NCBI GenBank assembly: GCA_945919075.1
Contig: CAMEIX010000028.1
Span: 1 to 34,857 of the forward strand
Length of the DNA stretch: 34,857 nucleotides
Source: an uncultured Lachnospiraceae bacterium
GTDB taxonomy: Bacteria; Bacillota; Clostridia; Lachnospirales; Lachnospiraceae
Direction of reading: 5' to 3'
The first letter of the stretch is position 1. The number at the start of each line of letters is the position of its first letter. Positions 8,362 through 15,449 of the stretch are shown here, one piece after another. The notes below the pieces were generated by a model that saw only the letters and a program-made list of their open reading frames with translations, had not been told where the DNA came from and searched no databases. A program made the translations under genes and the position numbers.

Positions 8362-8409
8362 TACCTGCAAAATTGGATGGAATCTGAATAATGTTTAATT
8401 TTGCAGGTA
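8362..8409. promoter_or_regulatory. Perfect 13-bp inverted repeat between yesM and the surface-protein gene
   Basis: TACCTGCAAAATT (8362-8374) is the exact reverse complement of 8397-8409, with a 22-nt spacer. It begins 17 bp after the yesM stop codon and ends 86 bp before the next ATG. No U-tract follows directly, so a plain terminator is less likely than an operator or mRNA-processing hairpin. A weak TACAAT at 8454-8459 may be the -10 of the following gene. Confidence 0.55.
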
Positions 8410-8494
8410 AATGATGTAAAAATGACAAGGTTTTTTTCTCTCATAAAATTTCCTACAATGGTAGTATCTTAAATTATCATAGGAGGATAAAAAA

Positions 8495-10225
8495 ATGAAA
8501 AAGATGATGAAGAGAATTTTCGCTTCCATGCTTGCTTTTGCCATGATGTTCAGCACCCTGACACTTACAGCGGCAGCAGAAGAAGAGGAATATCTCATGT
8601 TCCTTGCTTTCGGCGGTGACAAAGAAGCGTCGAACGACTGGGGCTTTGGATACTCCGGAGCAGATGGTGGTGATATTGTTGCAACTACTGCAAATGCAAA
8701 GGTTGGCGATACCGTAACCATCGGTCTTACTTTCCCCAGTGAAGTAGTTTATACCTGGTATATGGCACCTGTTCTGGTTGCAGAAGGCGTAGGCAATGTG
8801 GACTACACTGTTGACAAAGTAACCATTGATGGTGAAGATGTAACTGCAAACCTTGATATGTCCATTGGCGACGATGCATGGTGGTATGAAGGAACCGGTG
8901 ATTACACCAGCGAGCAGTCCATCCGTCTCAAAGGCGGTTATAATGAATGGGCACCTCAGGCATTTACCGAATCTCCCAAAGGATTCAAGGAAATCATGTA
9001 CACCATTACCATTAATGACATCTCATTCGGCGCAGCAGAAGGAGATCTGACATTAAGCACAGACAGCTACGATGCATTCATCGCTTTCGGTGGTGACAAA
9101 GATGCTGAAAATGACTGGGGCTTCCAGTACTATGGCTCTGATGCAGCAGGTATTACTGCAACAAACGGTACCATAAAGAATGGGGAAACCACAACTCTTT
9201 CCCTGGAATTTGAAAAAGAAGTATTTTATACATGGTTTACAGCACCTTGTATGATCGTGGAAGACAGCAGCGTAATTTCTGAATCTTCCAAATTTGATGT
9301 AAAAGTATTTTTAGATGACGTAGAAGTAACAACTGACCTTTCCGCAGGAAAAGCATGCTGGGCAGAAGGTACCGGTGACTATGCAGGAGAACAGTGCGTA
9401 CGTATCGGTGGCGGTTACAATGAATGGGGTGACAAGTATCTTGCAGAATCTCCCAAAGGATTCAAAAAGATTTCCTTCGAAATCACTCCTGAAATTTATG
9501 TAGCAGCTGCAGCTCCCGAAAGCACTGCAGAACCTGTAGATTTGAATGGAAAGTACAATGCATACATTGGTTTCCAGACTCCGAAGTTCTCCTTCCGTAA
9601 TGCATGGGATGAACCTACCTACGGAAAAGGAACAGACTTCTTTAACGTAGTTACCGGCTGGGATGCAGATAATAACGCATTAACATTCCCCGGCTCTTTC
9701 ACCGATGTAGTAATCGAAGGTAACGGTACATACACCGTATCCGCAGAAGGTTTAAGCTTCCCGGATGGCGAATTCGCTGACCAGGAATACATGAATCTGA
9801 TTTTCATTTCTACCGATATTCCGAACTCCGGTGAAATTACTTTCTCCGACGTAGAATTAAAGGTTGACGGAAAGTCAGTAGATCTTCCTAACGGACCTAT
9901 TGTAGATCCGGACTCCAAGGAAGTTGTAAAGATTTTATTACAGAACATTTGGAACAATGACTGCAAGGAAATCGGTTACTATGCAGTTCCCATGGAAAAC
10001 ATCAGCATTACCTTCACTGTAAGCGGCTTCGCTTATGATAAGGCAGCAGAAGCACCTGTTGAAGAATCCAAGGATGCAGCAGCAGAAACACCGGCTCCCG
10101 CAGAAGAAGTTAAGGAAGAATCCAAGAGCAATACCGGACTTATCGTTGGTATTGTAGCTGCAGTTGTAGTTGTTGTAGGTGGCGGCGCAGCTGTAGTAGT
10201 TTCCAAAAAGAAAAAAGACAAATAA
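8495..10225 (+). CDS. Secreted, C-terminally membrane-anchored protein with a duplicated ~145-residue module
   Basis: A 576-residue protein I cannot assign to a named family. A Sec signal peptide covers residues 1-28, with cleavage near TAAA-EEEE. Two homologous modules follow at about 33-174 and 193-335. Both begin AFGGDK-A-NDWGF and both end with W-EGTGDY--EQ--R--GGYNEW and ESPKGFK. A different third domain spans about 355-525, rich in aromatic and Gly/Asn residues. A Pro/Glu/Ala linker then leads to a transmembrane helix near 552-573 and the tail KKKKDK. No LPXTG motif is present, so it is held by the helix. Exposed aromatics and the location between a sugar-sensing kinase and a sugar transporter suggest carbohydrate binding; that is inference. 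The strong site TAGGAGGAT before the ATG and the downstream terminator suggest high, separate expression. Confidence 0.8.
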   Translation: MKKMMKRIFASMLAFAMMFSTLTLTAAAEEEEYLMFLAFGGDKEASNDWGFGYSGADGGDIVATTANAKVGDTVTIGLTFPSEVVYTWYMAPVLVAEGVGNVDYTVDKVTIDGEDVTANLDMSIGDDAWWYEGTGDYTSEQSIRLKGGYNEWAPQAFTESPKGFKEIMYTITINDISFGAAEGDLTLSTDSYDAFIAFGGDKDAENDWGFQYYGSDAAGITATNGTIKNGETTTLSLEFEKEVFYTWFTAPCMIVEDSSVISESSKFDVKVFLDDVEVTTDLSAGKACWAEGTGDYAGEQCVRIGGGYNEWGDKYLAESPKGFKKISFEITPEIYVAAAAPESTAEPVDLNGKYNAYIGFQTPKFSFRNAWDEPTYGKGTDFFNVVTGWDADNNALTFPGSFTDVVIEGNGTYTVSAEGLSFPDGEFADQEYMNLIFISTDIPNSGEITFSDVELKVDGKSVDLPNGPIVDPDSKEVVKILLQNIWNNDCKEIGYYAVPMENISITFTVSGFAYDKAAEAPVEESKDAAAETPAPAEEVKEESKSNTGLIVGIVAAVVVVVGGGAAVVVSKKKKDK

Positions 10226-10252
10226 TCATAAAACAATAATCTCTTAAAAAAG

Positions 10253-10285
10253 GTGAGGGGGATGTCCGTGTGACATCCCTCTTTT
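10253..10285 (+). terminator. Intrinsic terminator after the surface-protein gene
   Basis: GGATGTC pairs with GACATCC around CGTGT, extended by G-rich/CCCTC pairing and followed by CTTTTTAT. It isolates the surface-protein gene from the transporter genes downstream. Confidence 0.8.
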
Positions 10286-10415
10286 TATATAATAGGAAAT
10301 TCCTCTGAATTTCCTATTATATAAAAACGCTCCGCTAAGGATGCGCACTCGCGCGATAGGAATCATGTCGCAAAAGCGACCGCGCTCGGCGCGAGAATCT
10401 CGCAAGCGAGATTCT
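10286..10415. repeat. Dense palindromic intergenic element
   Basis: Four perfect inverted repeats stand in series. The first is a 16-bp stem (10286-10301 with 10308-10323, loop CCTCTG). GTCGC-AAAA-GCGAC follows at 10367-10380, CGCGC-TCG-GCGCG at 10381-10393, and AGAATCTCGC-AA-GCGAGATTCT at 10394-10415. Between the first and second lies GCGCACTCGCGCG, also partly self-complementary. Composition switches sharply from AT-rich to GCG-rich. It lies in the ~360-bp gap between two genes, contains no gene, and looks like a dispersed palindromic repeat unit. The first stem overlaps the T-tract of the preceding terminator. Confidence 0.65.
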
Positions 10416-10532
10416 TTCTTGTATTTTCAAGCAAGCTTCCTTCTTAGGGCTGATGGGTAAGAAGAACATGTCACAAAAGTACTGTATTTCTTATCAAGTA
10501 TTTACGGTATCTTTTTTGAGGGTCATTTTTTA

Positions 10533-10552
10533 TAATTAACCTAAGGTTAAAA
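10533..10552 (+). promoter_or_regulatory. Probable -10 element and overlapping palindrome for the ABC transporter operon
   Basis: A perfect TATAAT at 10533-10538 has no good -35 at the usual distance. It is immediately followed by the palindrome TTAACC-TAA-GGTTAA (10538-10552), which would overlap the transcription start. A poor -35 with a good -10 fits a promoter needing an activator such as the AraC-type YesN, and the palindrome could be an operator. Confidence 0.5.
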
Positions 10553-10585
10553 ATGTGTAAAATCTCGTTAAAGTTGGAGGTACCT

Positions 10586-12040
10586 ATGAAAAACAAGAAA
10601 ACAGGAAAGGAAAAGCTGACGGAAATATTGTATTACATTATGCGAATTGCCATTCTTGCATCTGTACTACTTATTTTCTTCCCCGGCATGAACCCCGCCA
10701 AGGTTTGTGATTATGTGAATAAGAATATGTCCTTATTTACATCCGGTATTGCTTATTCCGATTTGACGAAACTCTGTGTCAGAGCCTTTGATAAGGGATG
10801 GGTTCATGAGTATTCCTTTATAATCTTATTTATTTCCAGCCTGCTTACCTGTCTGGGAATTGCGGCAACCGGAGCTATGGGATGTATGTCCCTCGGCAAT
10901 AACAAGTTCCGCAGACTGGGTAATAAAATCGGTATTGCAGGTGCGGGTGTTCAGATTGTGGGTCTGATGGGTATTTTATTAGCCTATACACAGATTGCGG
11001 CAACCGATAACCCGAAGAAAGTAATCCCGAACTTTCCACTTAAGAACTGGCTGGTTTTCCTTGTGCTCGCCGTTATTGTGCTGATTACAGCCGTAATAAC
11101 CTTTTTACGGACTCCGAAGGCGGATAAGGAAGAACCTTATTACATGGAATCTAAATTCAAATTATTCCTTCTGTTCCTGCCTTTTGCGGCACTATGTTTT
11201 GTATTCTCCTATCTCCCTCTTTATGGCTGGAGATATGCCTTCTATGACTATACATCCGGCGGTACCTTGTCCGCTGAGAACTTTGTAGGGTTCCAGAACT
11301 TTACTTCTCTCTTTGAGAGCGAAGCAACCAGAGCAGATATTTTGCGTGTACTTCGTAATACCCTGGTCATGAGTGGTTTGGGGCTGGCTACAAGCTGGTG
11401 TGCAATGGCATTTGCTATTTTCCTTTCTGAGATTAAGACCCCCTGGGTTAGAAAATTCGTACAGACCTTCACAACCATTCCGAACTTTATAAGCTGGGTT
11501 CTGGTATACGCGATTGCATTCGCAATTTTTGCAACAGACGGATTCATCAGCAGTATGATGGTAAACTCCGGTATCTGGACGGAAGGCCGTAATATGTTGA
11601 TGGACCCTACGGGGCACTGGTTTAAGATGCTTGCCTGGGGTATGTGGAAGGGCATCGGCTGGAGTGCCATTATTTACATAGCCGGTATTGCCGGTATTGA
11701 CCAGCAGCTTTATGAAGCAGCTACGGTTGACGGAGCGGGACGTTTCCAGAAGATGTGGCATATTACCGTGCCCGGACTGCTTCCTACCTTCATGGTAATG
11801 CTTCTTATGGCAATTGCAGGTATCCTGAGCAATGGTATGGATCAGTACATGGTATTTGACAATCCCAACAATACCAATGTGAACATGGTATTGGATTACT
11901 ATGTATACAAACTGGGTCTTGCGGATGGTCGTATTTCTCTGGCAACCATGGTAGGTATGGTGAAGTCGGTTATCAGTGTCATCCTTCTCTTCCTTGCAAA
12001 CGGAGCATCCAAACTGCTTCGTGGCGAGAGTATTGTCTAA
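10586..12040 (+). CDS. Sugar ABC transporter permease, LplB type, with an extra N-terminal membrane domain
   Basis: An inner-membrane permease of the carbohydrate-uptake type 1 family. The conserved EAA loop is seen in YEAATVDGAGRFQKMWHITV. The standard LplB-like permease starts near residue 190 (FKLFLLFLPFAALCFVFSYL). Before it there is an additional domain of about 185 residues with roughly four predicted transmembrane helices (near 18-36, 78-100, 113-135 and 155-177). At 484 residues it is far longer than the usual ~310-320. The start at 10586 is chosen because TGGAGG lies at 10575-10580; an in-frame ATG at 10553 has no such site and would overlap the palindrome. It is the first gene of a tightly packed four-gene operon. 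Confidence 0.9.
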   Translation: MKNKKTGKEKLTEILYYIMRIAILASVLLIFFPGMNPAKVCDYVNKNMSLFTSGIAYSDLTKLCVRAFDKGWVHEYSFIILFISSLLTCLGIAATGAMGCMSLGNNKFRRLGNKIGIAGAGVQIVGLMGILLAYTQIAATDNPKKVIPNFPLKNWLVFLVLAVIVLITAVITFLRTPKADKEEPYYMESKFKLFLLFLPFAALCFVFSYLPLYGWRYAFYDYTSGGTLSAENFVGFQNFTSLFESEATRADILRVLRNTLVMSGLGLATSWCAMAFAIFLSEIKTPWVRKFVQTFTTIPNFISWVLVYAIAFAIFATDGFISSMMVNSGIWTEGRNMLMDPTGHWFKMLAWGMWKGIGWSAIIYIAGIAGIDQQLYEAATVDGAGRFQKMWHITVPGLLPTFMVMLLMAIAGILSNGMDQYMVFDNPNNTNVNMVLDYYVYKLGLADGRISLATMVGMVKSVISVILLFLANGASKLLRGESIV

Positions 12041-12052
12041 GGAGGTGCGAAC

Positions 12053-13084
12053 ATGGCAGATATCGAATTAAAGAAGAAACCCTCCATGGATGAGGAAGAG
12101 CAGCTTGTGACAAAGCAGCGCAAAGACGAATTAAAACAGGAAAAGAAGAATGAAAAAGAATATTACAAGCGCCACAAGAGAATGTATAAACTGACTGCAG
12201 GCGATGTAATCTTTAATATATGCAACTATACGGTTTTCATTTTATTTACCATCCTGTGTATTTTCCCTTTTTACTACCTTTTCATTAATACCATTTCCTC
12301 CAATGATCTGGTAAGTAAGGGTCTTATCAACTTTATCCCCAGGGGACTTAATATTGATAATTACTTAAGTCTCTTAAAGGCAAATGAAGTAGGTCAGGCA
12401 TTTATTGTATCCATCAGCCGTACCCTGCTTGGTACCACACTGATGGTTGCGGCTTCTGCACTGGTAGGCTACCTGGTTACCAAGCAGCAGATGTGGCACA
12501 GAAAATTCTGGTATCGTTTTTTGGTTATTACCATGTATTTTAATGCAGGAACCATTCCCTGGTACTTGAATATGTCCATGTTAGGACTTACCAATAACTT
12601 CATGGCCTATATCATTCCCGGAATTGTAGCGCCTTACAATATTATTCTGGTAAAGACCTACATAGAATCCATTCCGGCTGAACTGGAAGAGAGCGCATTT
12701 ATTGACGGTGCCGGTTACTGGACCATTTTCAGAAAGGTAATCTGGCCCTTGTGTACGCCGATTCTTGCAACCATTGCCATCTTTGGCGCGGTGGGACATT
12801 GGAACTCCTTTACGGATTCCCTGATATTGATGCAGGATGCGAGCCATCTCTTTACCTTGCAGCACAGACTGTATTTATACCTGACCCAGACCTCCAATAT
12901 CGGAGCACTGATGAATCAGGGTGTTTCCAGTGTAGTGGGCGAACAGTTAATGCAGAGTGCACTGAACGGAAAGGTAATCAAATACACCATTTCCATGGTA
13001 AGTATCATACCGATTCTGATGGTATATCCGTTCATGCAGCGTTATTATGTAAAAGGAATTATGCTGGGTGCTGTTAAGGGTTAA
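12053..13084 (+). CDS. Sugar ABC transporter permease, LplC/YtcP type
   Basis: The second permease subunit, 343 residues with about six transmembrane helices. The EAA loop is in LEESAFIDGAGYWTIFRKVI, followed by the typical GHWNSFTDSLI segment. A highly charged cytoplasmic extension of about 45 residues (Lys/Glu-rich, possibly helical) precedes the first helix and is longer than in the Bacillus proteins I know. The gene starts 12 bp after the first permease, with AAGGAGGT at 12039-12046. Together with that permease and the lipoprotein downstream it should import oligosaccharides. No ATP-binding subunit is encoded in the window, as is common for this family, where one MsmK-like ATPase serves many transporters. 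Confidence 0.92.
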   Translation: MADIELKKKPSMDEEEQLVTKQRKDELKQEKKNEKEYYKRHKRMYKLTAGDVIFNICNYTVFILFTILCIFPFYYLFINTISSNDLVSKGLINFIPRGLNIDNYLSLLKANEVGQAFIVSISRTLLGTTLMVAASALVGYLVTKQQMWHRKFWYRFLVITMYFNAGTIPWYLNMSMLGLTNNFMAYIIPGIVAPYNIILVKTYIESIPAELEESAFIDGAGYWTIFRKVIWPLCTPILATIAIFGAVGHWNSFTDSLILMQDASHLFTLQHRLYLYLTQTSNIGALMNQGVSSVVGEQLMQSALNGKVIKYTISMVSIIPILMVYPFMQRYYVKGIMLGAVKG

Positions 13085-13123
13085 GGCATTCGGTTAATGA
13101 AATAAGGAAGGAGAAGTAACTAC

Positions 13124-14806
13124 ATGAAGAAGTTTAAGAAAGGCATTGCCCTCCTGTTAAGTGTGATTATGGTATGTTCCATGCTTACAGGATGTGGTGG
13201 TGGAAACAAAAAGAAGGAATTAATTACCCTGACTGTTTACAGTCAGCTGGCGAACTATTCGGGTGAAATGCAGGGATGGTTTGCACAGATTCTGGAAGAC
13301 AGATGGGGTGTTAAGGTAAACCTGATTCCGGATGGGGATGGTGTATATGACACCCGTATGGAAGCAGGCAATTTAGGAGATATTGTTATATGGGGTTCTG
13401 ACGGTAAAGATTATATGCAGGCCGTGGAAGCAGGACTTTTGTATGACTGGGAGGAAGATGATCTTCTGGCGGACTACGGTCCTTACATTAACGAACATAT
13501 GCAGACTGCACTGGAGAAGAACCGTGAAATTTCCGGTACCGGTAAGGTTTACGGCTTCGGACATAACGTAGCAAGCAGCTCCGACAGCCATGATGCATTC
13601 TTCTATACATGGGATATTCGTTGGGATCTTTATCAGGAACTGGGACATCCGGCAGTGAACAATCTGGATGACCTTATGAATGTGCTGATCAAGATGAAAG
13701 AACTCTGCCCTACCGGTGATGACGGCAAGCCTACCTATGCGCTGTCCTTATGGCCGGATTGGGATGGTAACTATGTTATGTATGTAAAGGCATTTGCTAC
13801 CGCTTACTATGGTTATGATGAATTTGGTTTCGGCCATTACAATGTTACCAATGGTGATTTCTATGATGCCCTGTCTCCCGACAGCCCTTATCTGGAAATG
13901 CTTGCATGGTTTAATGAATTATACAGAAACGGATTGTTAGATCCCGACTCCATGACCCAGACCTATGATAACATGATTGAAAAAGTAAGAAACGGTAATG
14001 TATTCATGTCCATCTTTAACTATTCCGGTTCTTTAGCTTACAATAAAGAAGAGCATTACAGCCAGAATAAGATTATGGAGAGTCTTACCCCCACCCAGGC
14101 ATGTCCCATTGTTGCAGGTTTAAGTGCCGTGGGCGGAAACCGTGTATGGTCCATCGGTGCAAAGACACAGTATCCGGAAATCTGTATGGAGATTATTGAC
14201 TGGCTCAGTACTCCCGAAGGTCGTCTGACCATGGATTACGGTCCTAAGGATTTGTGCTGGGAATATGATGAAAATGGAAAGACCCGTTTCACCGAATTTG
14301 GCAAGACCTGTTTTGAAGACCGAACAACCATGATGCCGGAAGAATGGGGCGGATGCTCTTTCAACGACGGTGCATGTCAGCTCAACAACACCACATGGAC
14401 TGCAGCAGACGTAAACCCGGAATCCGGAGAACGTTATGACCAGCAGTATTGGGCAAGTACCCAGGTACCTGAGGGACGTTGTGAAGCAGAACGTGACTGG
14501 AGAGAATTTACCGGCTGCTTATCCGTTCAGGATTACATGGATACCTGTAATTTTGCAGTTGACGTTCCTACCACCTATTCGGAATCCAAGAAAGATGCAG
14601 CACTGGAGAACGCATGGAGCCAGGTAGCGACCTGCCTGAAAGATTACAGCTGGAGAGCTATTTACGCAGAGAGCGAAGAAGAGTATAATAAGATTGTAAA
14701 CGAAATGCGCGGTAAGGCAAAATCTTACGGCTATGATAAATGTATTGAATGGTGCGAGCAGGAAGCAGAGAGAAGAAATGCATTGCAGGCACCTTTGAGA
14801 AAATAG
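13124..14806 (+). CDS. Extracellular solute-binding lipoprotein of the sugar ABC transporter
   Basis: A 560-residue binding protein in the style of LipO/YtcQ partners of LplB/LplC. It has a lipoprotein signal peptide with lipobox LTGC (Cys24), so the mature protein is tethered to the outer face of the membrane. The N-lobe shows a conserved GWFAQILEDRWGVKVNLI segment and MEAGNLGDIVIWGSDG, and the C-terminal half has the SBP-like ICMEIIDWLSTPEGR. Many Trp and Tyr residues fit a sugar cleft. AAGGAAGGAG precedes the ATG. It follows the two permease genes by 39 bp and is their likely substrate receptor. A paralogue lies at 17202-18944. Confidence 0.9.
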   Translation: MKKFKKGIALLLSVIMVCSMLTGCGGGNKKKELITLTVYSQLANYSGEMQGWFAQILEDRWGVKVNLIPDGDGVYDTRMEAGNLGDIVIWGSDGKDYMQAVEAGLLYDWEEDDLLADYGPYINEHMQTALEKNREISGTGKVYGFGHNVASSSDSHDAFFYTWDIRWDLYQELGHPAVNNLDDLMNVLIKMKELCPTGDDGKPTYALSLWPDWDGNYVMYVKAFATAYYGYDEFGFGHYNVTNGDFYDALSPDSPYLEMLAWFNELYRNGLLDPDSMTQTYDNMIEKVRNGNVFMSIFNYSGSLAYNKEEHYSQNKIMESLTPTQACPIVAGLSAVGGNRVWSIGAKTQYPEICMEIIDWLSTPEGRLTMDYGPKDLCWEYDENGKTRFTEFGKTCFEDRTTMMPEEWGGCSFNDGACQLNNTTWTAADVNPESGERYDQQYWASTQVPEGRCEAERDWREFTGCLSVQDYMDTCNFAVDVPTTYSESKKDAALENAWSQVATCLKDYSWRAIYAESEEEYNKIVNEMRGKAKSYGYDKCIEWCEQEAERRNALQAPLRK

Positions 14807-14807
14807 T

Positions 14808-15425
14808 ATGAGATTATTCAGCACGGACACTCCGTTCTATAAGTTTATGTCCCGTTTACTGGACATGTTAAAACTGAATTTTTTGTGGATTATATTTTCC
14901 CTGCCCATCGTAACAATCGGTGCTTCCACCGTGGCGGCTTATGCGGTTACCTTAAAGATGGTGGATGAAGCAGAAGGGTATGTGGGAAAACAATTCTTAA
15001 AAGCATTCAAAGCAAATTTAAAGCAGGGAATCCCTTTGGGACTCCTTGCTTTAGTATGTACCTATTCGGTTTATCTGGATTTTGAGTTCTTTAATAAACT
15101 GCCGGATAATCCGATTGTATTTCTGATTATCGGTATTGTGGCAGCATTTATTTTTTATATGCATTTTATTTATGCATTCCCCTTAAGTGCCAGGTACGAA
15201 AATACCCTGCTTCATACCATGAAGAATTCGGCCAAAATTGCGACCCGGTTTTTCTTAAGGACTTTGTTCCTGACAGTGGTTTTGGTTGTGGAAGTGGTGT
15301 TCTTTCTTTTTAACACCACAACCCTGTTCTTTGGAATCCTGCTCGGACCGGCCTGTCTGATTCTTACAATCAGCGGGTTTGCCATGTACTGTTTCCGAAT
15401 ATTGGAAAAAGAAGGGACAGCCTAA
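14808..15425 (+). CDS. yesL: YesL-family (DUF624) membrane protein
   Basis: A 205-residue integral membrane protein with about five hydrophobic segments. The opening FYKFMSRLLDMLKLNFLWII and the following FSLPIVTIGASTVAAY are typical of the DUF624/YesL family, which accompanies YesMN systems and LplB/LplC transporters. Its biochemical role is not established. The ATG lies 1 bp after the stop codon of the binding-protein gene and lacks a clear ribosome-binding site, so translational coupling is likely. Its last four bases overlap the end of the convergent yesN gene, and the stop codon sits at the edge of the shared terminator hairpin. Confidence 0.88.
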   Translation: MRLFSTDTPFYKFMSRLLDMLKLNFLWIIFSLPIVTIGASTVAAYAVTLKMVDEAEGYVGKQFLKAFKANLKQGIPLGLLALVCTYSVYLDFEFFNKLPDNPIVFLIIGIVAAFIFYMHFIYAFPLSARYENTLLHTMKNSAKIATRFFLRTLFLTVVLVVEVVFFLFNTTTLFFGILLGPACLILTISGFAMYCFRILEKEGTA

Positions 15426-15449
15426 TCAACGGCTGTCCCACCATTTTTT
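15414..15449. terminator. Bidirectional terminator covering the overlapping ends of yesL and yesN
   Basis: GGGACAGCC (15414-15422) pairs perfectly with GGCTGTCCC (15431-15439) around the loop TAATCAAC. T-rich runs follow on both strands: TTTTTT at 15444-15449 on the plus strand and TTCTTTTT on the minus strand. Both stop codons lie at or in the loop, so the stem is coding sequence for both proteins. Confidence 0.85.

Noticed and set aside
10170..10225. Sortase (LPXTG) anchor on the surface protein
   Set aside because: No LPXTG-like motif precedes the C-terminal helix; only a Lys-rich tail follows it.
11192..11761. 189-codon minus-strand frame opposite the permease
   Set aside because: Shadow of a conserved permease gene with no domain or translation signal.
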